Shown here in pieces: positions 17,610-26,491 of a stretch of 64,000 nt of DNA (its first letter is position 1; the number at the start of each line of letters is the position of its first letter). A program made the translations under genes and the position numbers. This DNA comes from JAVBPE01 sp031549865 (GTDB lineage: Bacteria > Bacillota_I > Bacilli_A > Acholeplasmatales > Anaeroplasmataceae). Where the stretch lies: contig JAVBPE010000004.1 in assembly GCA_031549865.1 (NCBI GenBank), positions 1 through 64,000 of the forward strand. The letters are read 5' to 3'. The notes beneath the pieces are model-generated. The model ran no database searches. It had not been told where the DNA came from and worked only from the letters and a program-made list of their open reading frames with translations.

Positions 17610-18187
17610 AGACTAATCATTCCTGTTAATCCTAAGAATGCTAAACTCATTAATGCTGCTGTAATTAAAGCAATCGGGATTCCTTTAAATGCTTTTGGGA
17701 TATTTGATGTTTCAAGTCTATTTCTAATGCATGAGAATATAAACATAATTAATGCGAAACCAAGTGAAGTACCTAATGCTTCAGCCATAGATTGGCCAAA
17801 TGACAATCCTTTATCAGTATTTCCTTGCGCAATACCCAAAATTGCGCAGTTAGTAGTAATAAGAGGTAGATATACTCCTAATGATTTATAAAGACTAGGT
17901 GAATATTTTTTAATTACCATTTCAAGTAATTGAACTAATGAAGCAATTACTAAGATATAAACAATTGTATCCATATAAGGAATCCCTGCAGGTACTAAGA
18001 CAAAATAATAAATAGGCCAACAAACGGCTGAAGCAATTAACATTACGAAGCATACTGCAGCACCCATTCCAATGGCTGACTCAGATTTATTTGAAACTCC
18101 TAAAAATGAACATATACCATAGAATCTTGATAATAATACGTTATTGATTAACATTGAGTTAACAATTGCTAAGATAAAAATAATCAT
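17606..18187 (-). CDS. rnfA: Rnf complex subunit RnfA
   Basis: A 193-aa membrane subunit with six predicted helices. It has the inverted-repeat motifs of the RnfA/RnfE pair: NNVLLSRFYGICSFLG near the N-terminus and LPLITTNCAILG in the middle, which hold the intramembrane 2Fe-2S cysteines in this family. It ends in TGA overlapping the next start, and lies one base after rnfE. Together with RnfE it forms the electron-conducting membrane core. Confidence 0.94.
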   Translation of the reverse strand: MIIFILAIVNSMLINNVLLSRFYGICSFLGVSNKSESAIGMGAAVCFVMLIASAVCWPIYYFVLVPAGIPYMDTIVYILVIASLVQLLEMVIKKYSPSLYKSLGVYLPLITTNCAILGIAQGNTDKGLSFGQSMAEALGTSLGFALIMFIFSCIRNRLETSNIPKAFKGIPIALITAALMSLAFLGLTGMISL

Positions 18188-18188
18188 A

Positions 18189-18941
18189 TTACACTGCCTC
18201 CTTCACTGCTTGGGCTTGTTTTTTTGCTTCAAGCTCTAAGGCTTTCTTGGCTTTTAATTCTTCGATTTTTTTCTTTTGTTCTAAAGCTATCTTTTCGGCT
18301 TTAACATTACTTCTCCAGGCCATAAATGCTAGGATAAATCCTAATGTTAAGAAACCTCCAACAGGTAGTGTGAATAAAGAAATTGCATAATCTTTTAAAG
18401 GTAAAAATGCGCGTGCTTCTCCAGCACTATTTGCTAAGAATGGGAAATATGCTCCCATTGATAATCCACCTGTGCCAATTATTTCTCTAATAAAACCAAC
18501 AATACATAATGCAAGCGTAAACCCTAATCCCATTCCAATTCCATCAATTAATGAATCAAATGGATTATTCTTTGCAGCAAATGCTTCTGCACGTCCTAAG
18601 ATAATACAGTTAACAACTATTAAAGATATAAATACACCTAAACTACTATATAAGTCCGGTAAGAAGGCTTGGCAAATCATTTTAATAATTGTAACAAATG
18701 TTGCAATAATTACGATATAAGCAGGTATTTTAACTTCTGAAGGAATTATTTTACGAAGTAATGAAATCAATACGTTTGAACACATCAAACATATGATTAC
18801 TAATAATCCCATCCCAAATGCTCCTTCTAAGCTTGTAGTAGTTGCAAGAGTAGGACACATTCCAAGTAAAGAGACAAAAACAGGGTTTTCAGAGATGATT
18901 CCTTTTAAGAAATTTTTCTTAATAGATATTTTTTCTGCCAT
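18189..18941 (-). CDS. rnfE: Rnf complex subunit RnfE
   Basis: A 250-aa membrane subunit homologous to RnfA, with six helices. Motifs ENPVFVSLLGMCPTLATTT and FISLIVVNCIILGRAEAF carry the conserved cysteines. A C-terminal Lys/Ala-rich helix of about 30 aa (residues 218-250) extends beyond the usual core. The start overlaps the rnfG stop as TAATG. Part of the same operon and complex as RnfA. Confidence 0.94.
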   Translation of the reverse strand: MAEKISIKKNFLKGIISENPVFVSLLGMCPTLATTTSLEGAFGMGLLVIICLMCSNVLISLLRKIIPSEVKIPAYIVIIATFVTIIKMICQAFLPDLYSSLGVFISLIVVNCIILGRAEAFAAKNNPFDSLIDGIGMGLGFTLALCIVGFIREIIGTGGLSMGAYFPFLANSAGEARAFLPLKDYAISLFTLPVGGFLTLGFILAFMAWRSNVKAEKIALEQKKKIEELKAKKALELEAKKQAQAVKEAV

Positions 18942-19465
18942 TAGTTTGTACCTCCATTTAAGTCATTAAATGCTATATTAACAAGATTTTTTGTTAATTT
19001 TGCCCCATAAGTTGCGCCACATGATGTATCCAGAGTAGTCACTTGGGCTTGAGTTAAGCCACCAACATAATTAGTTTTAACGTATTCTTTAACTATTTTA
19101 GAGAATGATTGTCCGTTTTCTAAAAATTCTACACTAACTAATTCTTTATTATTATCTATACCAACAAGTAAAGTAATTGTACCATAATCATTTTTTCCAC
19201 TTACTGTATATATATAGCCAAGTTCATTTGATGAGGCATCACGAGCTTCTACTTTCTTCAAAATACTAGAATTTTCAAATTCAGTATAAGTTGTTGATTT
19301 TAAACTATCATATTCACTAAATATTTTAGAACATAATTTAGCTTCTGTCTTAGCTGTATTTTCTGCTATAATTGGAGAAGTTATTGTATTAAAATAACCT
19401 ATTCCAAAAGCACATACTAAGCAAATTACTGTTAACACAAGAGAAATCATTAAATTTTTTTTCAT
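18941..19465 (-). CDS. rnfG: Rnf complex subunit RnfG (flavoprotein)
   Basis: A 174-aa protein with one N-terminal helix and an extracytoplasmic FMN-binding domain. The covalent flavin site is seen as SCGATYGAK near residue 150, where the Thr of GAT is the expected FMN attachment point for ApbE; the residue usually Ser or Thr before GAT is Cys here. It transfers electrons between RnfD/E and RnfC/B in the ion-pumping complex. It sits three bases from rnfD. Confidence 0.92.
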   Translation of the reverse strand: MKKNLMISLVLTVICLVCAFGIGYFNTITSPIIAENTAKTEAKLCSKIFSEYDSLKSTTYTEFENSSILKKVEARDASSNELGYIYTVSGKNDYGTITLLVGIDNNKELVSVEFLENGQSFSKIVKEYVKTNYVGGLTQAQVTTLDTSCGATYGAKLTKNLVNIAFNDLNGGTN

Positions 19466-19468
19466 AAT

Positions 19469-20584
19469 TTACACTCTCCCTGCTATTGTGAATCCTAATA
19501 CCAAGCACATAACTACCATTGCAAGAGTTATACCAACGGCTTGCTTCCATGAATATTTTGCACTTTTTCTAGAGAATTGATCAATTACTGGAACAAACAT
19601 ATTGGCAATTAATATCGCAAAAGCTACCCCTTCAGGTGTTGCACCTATTAAACGAATAGTTGCCGCTAAAACACCAACAATCGTTCCAAATAAAATACGA
19701 CCAAATTTTGTTGTAGGACTTGTTACTGGATCTGTTACCATGAATATTGCTCCAAATAATAAACCACCACTTAATAATTGGTATAAAACAAAATCAGTTG
19801 TATTAATACCTAATTTATTATTTAAAATAACTCCAATTACAACATTTACTATTACAAATGAAATAATTGTTGCAAACATACTTCTAAAATCCGCACTTCT
19901 ACGAATAATTAAATAAACTCCACCAATTATAATCATTAAAGCACTTACTTCACCCATACAGCCAGGAACATTTCCAAAGAATAAATCTTTTATGCTATAT
20001 TGTGCTATCGCAAAATTAAAATTTGTTAATGCTGAAATTCCACTATCAAGTACACCTGTAATTTGAGTTAAAGGTGTTCCACCACTTATAACATCTACTC
20101 CACCATTTACATATGTTAAAGAGAAACAAACACCAACAATGATTCTTCCTACTGCTGCTGGATTAAAAATATTACTTCCTAATCCTCCAAACACCATCTT
20201 GCCAATTAACATCCCACTTACTGCTCCAATTAATACCACATAAACTGGTGCACCAGCAGGCATAATCATTGCATAAATTATTCCACTAATAATTGGGGCT
20301 AAAAAATTGTTTATTGTATATTGTTCTTTTAATTTATTAAATCCAATTTTTGTAAATAATTCTTTAAATTTCATTTCACGAGGCCATTTAATAATCATAA
20401 TGACCAATAATTCTATTAATAACATACTAACAACTGATGTTAATATTACATACCCAGAATTCCATCCATTTTGGATTAATGCAAATAGAGTAACTGGTAG
20501 TAATGCAATTAATACGTCAATCATCATACGTTTTACATTTGCGCCCTTACGAATATAAGGTGCTGTTTCACGAACAAATTTCAC
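19469..20584 (-). CDS. rnfD: Rnf complex subunit RnfD
   Basis: A 371-aa integral membrane subunit of the NqrB/RnfD family with about ten helices. It shows the N-terminal SPHI-equivalent region (ETAPYIRKG), FGGLGSNIFNPAAVGR, the flavinylation site SGGTPL (usually SGATPL; the Thr is kept) and MVTDPVTSPTT. It is the main ion-translocating candidate and carries covalent FMN. It follows rnfC by 12 bases. Confidence 0.94.
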   Translation of the reverse strand: MKFVRETAPYIRKGANVKRMMIDVLIALLPVTLFALIQNGWNSGYVILTSVVSMLLIELLVIMIIKWPREMKFKELFTKIGFNKLKEQYTINNFLAPIISGIIYAMIMPAGAPVYVVLIGAVSGMLIGKMVFGGLGSNIFNPAAVGRIIVGVCFSLTYVNGGVDVISGGTPLTQITGVLDSGISALTNFNFAIAQYSIKDLFFGNVPGCMGEVSALMIIIGGVYLIIRRSADFRSMFATIISFVIVNVVIGVILNNKLGINTTDFVLYQLLSGGLLFGAIFMVTDPVTSPTTKFGRILFGTIVGVLAATIRLIGATPEGVAFAILIANMFVPVIDQFSRKSAKYSWKQAVGITLAMVVMCLVLGFTIAGRV

Positions 20585-20596
20585 TTTACTCTCCTC

Positions 20597-21892
20597 CTAT
20601 TTCACTAATCTTTTTGCTTGACGACAATAATCTGTTAAATGTATTTTTGAAGTACATGTATAAGTACACATTCCACATTCAATACAACGTTTAATATTTA
20701 ATTTTTCTAAAGCCTTCGTATCTTTAAGTTTAACTGCATTCATAATTTGAACTGGTTGTAAATTTACAGGACAAGAATAAACACATGACGCACATCTTAC
20801 ACATGGTTCTTCTTTATATTCTTCATGATTTAGAATAATTACAGATGTACATGTTTTAGTTATAACCGCATCATCACGAACTTGATTAGCACCCATCATT
20901 GGTCCACCCATGATAAATACTTTATCGCTATCATCAACATAGCCATCACATAACTCGATAAGTTCTAAGATTGAAGTTCCAATTCTTACTCTAAAGTTTT
21001 GAGGGAATTTAATACCATCACCAGTTAACGTAAAATTACGTTTGAACACTGGCATATTATATCTAATAGCTTTATAAAGACCAACAATAGTTGAAACGTT
21101 AAAATTCATAATTCCAAGTTTTGCAGGTAATACTCCTGATGGAATATCTATGCCTAATGCACTTTTAACCATTGCAACTTCCCAACCTTGAGGATAGAAA
21201 TTACCAACTCTAACTACTTCAATATTAAGTTCTGGATATCTTTCTTTAACCGCTGATAGAACTTCATATAAATCATTATATTTTTTCTTAATACAAATTA
21301 AAGCTTTTTTAGCACCAAAAGCTTGAAGTGCATAACCAATCCCTTTCATTATACGGTCAGGGAATTCCATCATTAAACGGTGGTCGCTTGATAAATAAGG
21401 TTCACATTCAATCCCGTTAATACAAATTGTGTGAATAGGGTCTGTTGTTTGGAATTTAATATAAGTAGGAAATGATGATCCCCCTAATCCTACTAAAGAA
21501 ACATCTTTAACAATTTTAGCCATGTCTTCTTTAGTCAAGGCTTTTATTTCCTCAGGTGTTCTTTCTTTAATAGATTCATGTTCAGTGTATAATTTATCAT
21601 TTTTAACTTGAATGAATTCTACTAATTTTCCACTTCTATGAAATTTCTTTACTATTTGAACTACTTCACCACTTACAGTAGAATGAATGTTTTGTTCAAA
21701 AAATGGACCTTTTCTTAATCCAACAACGCTACCTAGTTTTACTTTATCACCAGGTTTTACAAATATTTCTGATGTTGCGCATCTCGCATTTGTAACAGCT
21801 AAATAAACATACTCAGGATCTACATAACGCATCGTCGGTAATGATTTTGTTAATTTTCTTAAGTCTGCAATTTGTCTTGTTTTCGCAATCAT
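20597..21892 (-). CDS. rnfC: Rnf complex subunit RnfC (NADH-side)
   Basis: A 431-aa peripheral subunit that oxidises or reduces NAD(H). It has a barrel-sandwich N-terminus (VKPGDKVKLGSVVG), a flavin/NADH-binding loop GLGGSSFPTYIK (GGAGFPT in most homologues), a SLBB-like region and two C-terminal 4Fe-4S motifs, CVRCASCVYSCP and CIECGMCTYTC. Its ATG overlaps the TGA stop of the ANTAR regulator gene, so the two are translationally coupled. Confidence 0.94.
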   Translation of the reverse strand: MIAKTRQIADLRKLTKSLPTMRYVDPEYVYLAVTNARCATSEIFVKPGDKVKLGSVVGLRKGPFFEQNIHSTVSGEVVQIVKKFHRSGKLVEFIQVKNDKLYTEHESIKERTPEEIKALTKEDMAKIVKDVSLVGLGGSSFPTYIKFQTTDPIHTICINGIECEPYLSSDHRLMMEFPDRIMKGIGYALQAFGAKKALICIKKKYNDLYEVLSAVKERYPELNIEVVRVGNFYPQGWEVAMVKSALGIDIPSGVLPAKLGIMNFNVSTIVGLYKAIRYNMPVFKRNFTLTGDGIKFPQNFRVRIGTSILELIELCDGYVDDSDKVFIMGGPMMGANQVRDDAVITKTCTSVIILNHEEYKEEPCVRCASCVYSCPVNLQPVQIMNAVKLKDTKALEKLNIKRCIECGMCTYTCTSKIHLTDYCRQAKRLVK

Positions 21893-22452
21893 AAAGTTAT
21901 CTCCTCTAAAATTTTCTTTGCTACATCTTTTTTTGTAATTCTTAAATCCATTGATTGCTTTAATATATATTTATAAGCATCAGCTTCTGATAGTGAATAC
22001 TTTTTCATTAACAATGCTTTTGATTTACGAATTAAATTTTCTTCATCAATTTTATCTTTATATAATGCAATTTCAGATTTATAAGACTTTATTAAATTAA
22101 TGTTTTTATCCATTATTTCAATAATATCATTTAAACTATTTATTCTTGATTCTCTTAAAAGATGAAATAAAGGATTATTCAGATAATTAGCTAATAACCC
22201 AATTTCCATTTTCTTAGAAACATAAATAACAATTTGTTTTTCGGAATATAAAAGCATGTCAAATATTTGGTAATACCCACCTAAAAAAGTAGTTTCTATT
22301 ACAAAAATATCAATATTAAAATTTTTAGAATAATTATATAATTCATAAACATTTATCTTTGGATTAATAATCTCAAAGATACTTTTGTCCAAACTACTAA
22401 TAATTCGATTTTCAAAATTGCTATCATTTGATAGAACAATTACCTTTTTCAT
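21889..22452 (-). CDS. ANTAR-domain RNA-binding antiterminator with pseudo-receiver
   Basis: A 187-aa cytoplasmic protein. Residues 1-120 resemble a receiver fold, but the end of strand 3 reads DIFVIETTF, with no phospho-acceptor Asp, and no partner kinase is nearby. A coiled helix follows, then a C-terminal ANTAR domain (about 130-185) with SKALLMKKYSLSEADAYKYI and DVAKKIL. ANTAR proteins bind twin hexaloop hairpins and prevent termination. It is coupled to rnfC by ATGA. A hexaloop hairpin covers its own ribosome-binding site, and the same loop heads the glnA leader. In clostridia, ANTAR proteins are linked to nitrogen genes, which fits. Confidence 0.88.
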   Translation of the reverse strand: MKKVIVLSNDSNFENRIISSLDKSIFEIINPKINVYELYNYSKNFNIDIFVIETTFLGGYYQIFDMLLYSEKQIVIYVSKKMEIGLLANYLNNPLFHLLRESRINSLNDIIEIMDKNINLIKSYKSEIALYKDKIDEENLIRKSKALLMKKYSLSEADAYKYILKQSMDLRITKKDVAKKILEEITL

Positions 22453-22456
22453 GCTT

Positions 22457-22472
22457 TACACCCCATTGTGTA
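22457..22472 (-). promoter_or_regulatory. Hexaloop hairpin over the ANTAR gene ribosome-binding site
   Basis: The RNA reads UACAC-AAUGGG-GUGUA, 4 bases before the ATG. The loop is identical to that of the glnA leader hairpin, with the same C-G closing pair. The SD-like GGGGUG lies within the loop and 3' arm, so a bound protein could block or change translation of the ANTAR gene and coupled rnfC. Confidence 0.6.
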
Positions 22473-22480
22473 TTATTTTT

Positions 22481-23719
22481 TTAAACGTTATATGGATGTT
22501 TAACCATTAATTCTTCTACTTGTGCCTTAATAGAAGCTAAAACTTCTTCGTTTTCGTTATTCTTTAAAGCTTTGTCGATTAATCTTGCAACCAATCTCAT
22601 ATCATCCTCTTTAAATCCTCTAGTTGTAACTGCAGCAGATCCTAAGCGAACTCCTGATGTAATAGTAGGTTTTAATGTTTCATTTGGTACAGTGTTTTTG
22701 TTACAAGTAATATTTACTTTTCCTAATATATTTTCAGCCTTTTTACCTGTGATACCAGTAGAATTATAAATATCAACTAAGATAAGGTGATTATCAGTTC
22801 CACCGCTCACAATATTATAGCCTAAGCTAGTTAATTCATTAGATAGAGCTTTTGTATTTTCAATAATTTGACGTCCATATTCCTTAAATTCAGGTTGTAA
22901 TGCTTCTTTAAATGCAACTGCTTTTGCCGCAATAACATGCATTAATGGTCCACCTTGGATTCCAGGGAATACAACGCTATTTACTCTTTTAGCAATTTCT
23001 TCATTATTAGTTAAGATAATTCCTCCACGAGGGCCTCTTAATGTTTTATGTGTAGTTGATGTAACGATATCAGCATATTCACATGGATTTGGATGAACTT
23101 TAGCAGCAACTAATCCGGCAATGTGAGCCATATCAACCATTAATTTAGCACCAACTAAATCTGCGATTTCTCTAAATTTCTTAAAATCTATTGTTCTTGA
23201 ATAAGCACTTGCTCCAGCAACAATTAAATTTGGTTTAACTTCTAAAGCAATACGTTTGATTTCTTCATAGTCAATGTATCCGTTTTGGTCTACACCATAG
23301 CTATAAGTTTCGTAATCATTTCCTGAGAAATTTTTATCATAACCATGCGTTAAATGTCCACCAGCAGATAAGCTCATACCTAAGATTTTATCCCCTAAGT
23401 TTAAAATAGCACGATAAGCTCCCATGTTTGCAGTTGAACCAGAGTGTGGTTGAACGTTTGCATAAGCTACATTAAATAATTCTTTTACTCTATCTATCGC
23501 AAGTTGTTCTGCAACGTCTACTATTTCACATCCACCATAGTAACGACGTCCAACATAACCTTCTGCATATTTATTCGTCAAAACACTGCCTTGAGCTTCT
23601 AAAACTGCTTTTGAAACAAAGTTTTCTGAAGCAATCAATTCAACATGTGATTGTTGACGATTATATTCATTTTGAATAACCTCAAATAATTCATTATCTA
23701 CTTCTTGTAATCTTTTCAT
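22481..23719 (-). CDS. glyA: Serine hydroxymethyltransferase
   Basis: Interconverts serine and glycine with tetrahydrofolate, feeding one-carbon units to purine synthesis (see folD and purH in this window). The 412-aa fold-type I PLP enzyme has ASENFVSKAVLEAQGS, NKYAEGYVGRRYYGG, VDMAHIAGL and the PLP-lysine motif STTHKTLRGPRGG. A TATAAT lies upstream at about 23746-23751. The ANTAR-rnf genes begin 28 bases after its stop, so they may be co-transcribed. Confidence 0.97.
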   Translation of the reverse strand: MKRLQEVDNELFEVIQNEYNRQQSHVELIASENFVSKAVLEAQGSVLTNKYAEGYVGRRYYGGCEIVDVAEQLAIDRVKELFNVAYANVQPHSGSTANMGAYRAILNLGDKILGMSLSAGGHLTHGYDKNFSGNDYETYSYGVDQNGYIDYEEIKRIALEVKPNLIVAGASAYSRTIDFKKFREIADLVGAKLMVDMAHIAGLVAAKVHPNPCEYADIVTSTTHKTLRGPRGGIILTNNEEIAKRVNSVVFPGIQGGPLMHVIAAKAVAFKEALQPEFKEYGRQIIENTKALSNELTSLGYNIVSGGTDNHLILVDIYNSTGITGKKAENILGKVNITCNKNTVPNETLKPTITSGVRLGSAAVTTRGFKEDDMRLVARLIDKALKNNENEEVLASIKAQVEELMVKHPYNV

Positions 23720-23886
23720 ATTAACCTCTCTTATTTTATTTTTGATTATATCATATCCATTTATGAAATAAAAGATAGCGTTTTCATAAACTGCATATTT
23801 ATAATTTTAACATATAAATTATATCATATAAAGTTAAGATTTTTATACTAAAATGACATACTTTTTAGTTTTTTATATAAATTTAA

Positions 23887-23924
23887 AAAGGACTTAGTAT
23901 TGATAATCAATAATTGAGTCCTTT
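23887..23924 (-). terminator. Terminator of the glycosidase-MFS operon
   Basis: AAAGGACT and AGTCCTTT arms with an inner ATTGAT/ATCAAT pairing and a T-rich tail, 33 bases after the MFS gene stop. Confidence 0.75.
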
Positions 23925-23956
23925 ATTTTAAATATTATTTATTTTAAGCACAAAAA

Positions 23957-25132
23957 TCATTGCTCTAAATTGATATTACTAGTTTTTTTCTTTTCAATTT
24001 TTTTGTAATAGCTATAATAAACACATAAATATATAAAACTTAATAAAGCAATAAATGCAATAATTAAATAGAAATTAGAATATCCAATATTTTCTATTAT
24101 AAATCCGCCACTAAATTTAAAAATAGAGGCAAATATTGATACTCCAAATGTTACTAAGACTATTCCTGTAGTTGATTTATTAAAACCTAAAGTTTGAATT
24201 ACATAAAAACTACTAACAAATAATGTTATCCCCCAAATTATTCCTCTTGATAATTGAGATATTATTAATAAAGAAACAGGGGCATTTGGAATTGCTTGTA
24301 AAAACAATTTAATAACTAAGACACTTGAGGCAATAAAATAAAGTTTTATGGATGGTTTTTTTGAAAACTTACCTAATATAAGTAGTGTCGCAATCTCAAC
24401 TAAAATAAATCCCCCCATAAGTAGACTATAAACATAACTTTCTTGCCCTTTTGATTCTAAAAATATTGCAAAGAAATCATCCCCTACTTGCATTGACCCA
24501 ATTAATAAAATATAGAAAAACAAATATCCTATAAATAATTTATTACTTAACACATTTTTTATTGATGATTTTTCTAATGTCTCGCTATCATCAACTGGAG
24601 CTTTTAAAAACATATAGATAATACTTACAATAATATAAAGAGCTGCCGCACATGAAAATAATAATTCATAACTAGTATAAGCTATAACATATCCAGCTCC
24701 CACTACCCCTATCATATATGAAATACTTCCAAATATTCTAATTGTTGAAAATGGTTTATTATTAACCCTACAAGTTAAAGCCATTAAGCTATCTATTAAG
24801 CCATAATTGGAGCTAGAAACAGCACTAATTAAAATAACTATAATTATACTAAAGATAAAATTATTACTAAATAACAATAATAAAATTATAAATACTGCTT
24901 CAACCATACTCATTATTGTTAAAGCTATTTTTGATTGTTTTGTATTTTTACAAATTTTTGAATAAATTGGAGCACATATCATGCTAGTGATTGGAATCAT
25001 CGAGATAATCATCCCTATTTCACTAGTAATATATCCTTTAGAAGACATATAAAGACTAATGAATGGAAAGAATAAAGATTCAGCAAAAAATCTTATAAAT
25101 GTTAAAATTTGAAACTTTTTTAAGTTACTCAT
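23957..25132 (-). CDS. MFS transporter (sugar-porter-like)
   Basis: A 391-aa protein with twelve predicted membrane helices and the loose MFS pattern of the LacY/nucleoside-symporter-like MFS_1 group (FFAESLFFPFISLYM; second-half CRVNNKPFSTIRIFGSISY). It starts one base after the stop of a glycosidase gene, so it probably carries that enzyme's substrate or product into the cell. The substrate is not identifiable. The C-terminus ends in a basic cytoplasmic tail. Confidence 0.83.
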   Translation of the reverse strand: MSNLKKFQILTFIRFFAESLFFPFISLYMSSKGYITSEIGMIISMIPITSMICAPIYSKICKNTKQSKIALTIMSMVEAVFIILLLLFSNNFIFSIIIVILISAVSSSNYGLIDSLMALTCRVNNKPFSTIRIFGSISYMIGVVGAGYVIAYTSYELLFSCAAALYIIVSIIYMFLKAPVDDSETLEKSSIKNVLSNKLFIGYLFFYILLIGSMQVGDDFFAIFLESKGQESYVYSLLMGGFILVEIATLLILGKFSKKPSIKLYFIASSVLVIKLFLQAIPNAPVSLLIISQLSRGIIWGITLFVSSFYVIQTLGFNKSTTGIVLVTFGVSIFASIFKFSGGFIIENIGYSNFYLIIAFIALLSFIYLCVYYSYYKKIEKKKTSNINLEQ

Positions 25133-25133
25133 A

Positions 25134-26414
25134 CTATATCTCTTTTTCTAATAATAATAGGACCCAGTCATTAGCTAATTCTTTTCTTTTTGTTGGACGG
25201 AATTTATTACTATCTAAATTACTAAATTCTCCAATAAAGCTTTTAGAATTATTTTCAGGATTCATCCAGTAGCCATATAGAGTTTTATCCTTATACTTTT
25301 TTAAATCAACTTCAAACAAATCACCACAATAATTATAGCAAATTATAAAACTCTCACCTGCGAAGCAAGACGTACGATGATGACGTTCACGCTGATTCAA
25401 AATATATTCAGGATGAGCATTTCCTTCATTAAAATTTATTTTTAGCATTAATTCTTTTAAATATTGCATTTGTGCTCCACCCGGTGAGTGTAATGCTTCA
25501 TACCAATTTTCTCTAACACCATATGCACCTTTTTCGCCATAGTTAAAAAATTGAATAATGGCATTATTTCCATATGTAAACCCCGATGCACCTTCCAAAA
25601 CTGACCAGTAAGCATATCGTCTTACATGTCGCGCTTCCCAGTATGGTTCTTTAACATCGTGTAATCCTTGGACAATTCCTTCATATGATGGTTCAGAATC
25701 TAGACATGGTTTTTTTATGTTATATGAAAAATTTTTAATAACATATTTATAATTATCTTCTCCAAATGAATCTTCATTTGTTGCCTTATCATCCCAAGCA
25801 TTAAGTGTTAACTGGTCATATCTTCTATGTCCTGATTGAAACATATTAAAATCTAACCAAGAACAATCATTAAACCATAAATATGAACCTGTTCTTCCAA
25901 ATGGATGAAACGTTACTAATCGATCTTTATTATAAGACTTTAACATAATCCCAAAACGGTTAAATAATTCATAGTTTAAATCCCCTCTTATATCTCCTCC
26001 AACAACCCAAATTAGATTATCAAGTTCATTATAAAATTCATTTAAAAATTTAGCGTATCTATCAACATTATCAATCGTTAAAATGTTATTTTTAACAAAA
26101 GAACCCCAGCAAGGTAGTAAGGCTACATATATCCCTAATGACTTGGCATAAGAAATAACTTCTTTTGCAAAACTAAAATATTCAATACTTGTCGTGTCTT
26201 TATTTGAAGAAGGCATTCCAGGTAGTTCATCATGACCTATTAGTGAATAAACTAGTACCACTTGAATTACATTATATCCAAGTGATTTTCGGTTTCTTAA
26301 ATAAAGTTTAATATCATTAAATTCTAACTTATCTAGCATTAACCATGCTGTATCCCCAAGCCAAAAAAAAGGTTTATCATTTTCATAAAAATATTTGTCT
26401 TTAATCGTTAACAT
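25134..26414 (-). CDS. DUF4038-type glycosidase (GH140 apiosidase-like)
   Basis: A 426-aa (beta/alpha)8-barrel enzyme without signal peptide, so cytoplasmic. The N-terminus NDKPFFWLGDTAWLML is typical of DUF4038. VVGGDIRGD (likely acid/base Asp) and LDSEPSYEG (likely nucleophile Glu) fit the GH140 arrangement. A small beta-rich C-terminal domain follows (from about residue 345). In the same operon as an MFS transporter, which suggests intracellular cleavage of an imported plant or host oligosaccharide. Apiose specificity is only a family analogy. Confidence 0.83.
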   Translation of the reverse strand: MLTIKDKYFYENDKPFFWLGDTAWLMLDKLEFNDIKLYLRNRKSLGYNVIQVVLVYSLIGHDELPGMPSSNKDTTSIEYFSFAKEVISYAKSLGIYVALLPCWGSFVKNNILTIDNVDRYAKFLNEFYNELDNLIWVVGGDIRGDLNYELFNRFGIMLKSYNKDRLVTFHPFGRTGSYLWFNDCSWLDFNMFQSGHRRYDQLTLNAWDDKATNEDSFGEDNYKYVIKNFSYNIKKPCLDSEPSYEGIVQGLHDVKEPYWEARHVRRYAYWSVLEGASGFTYGNNAIIQFFNYGEKGAYGVRENWYEALHSPGGAQMQYLKELMLKINFNEGNAHPEYILNQRERHHRTSCFAGESFIICYNYCGDLFEVDLKKYKDKTLYGYWMNPENNSKSFIGEFSNLDSNKFRPTKRKELANDWVLLLLEKEI

Positions 26415-26472
26415 ATGAATCCTCCATAATTTGATTATATTTTAACACATTTTTTTAATAAAAGCGCAAAAA

Positions 26473-26490
26473 GAGCAACCGAAGTTGCTC
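26473..26490 (-). terminator. Terminator of rmuC
   Basis: GAGCAAC-TTCG-GTTGCTC, a very stable UUCG hairpin, is followed by T5 on the minus strand right after the stop. Confidence 0.9.
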
Positions 26491-26491
26491 A

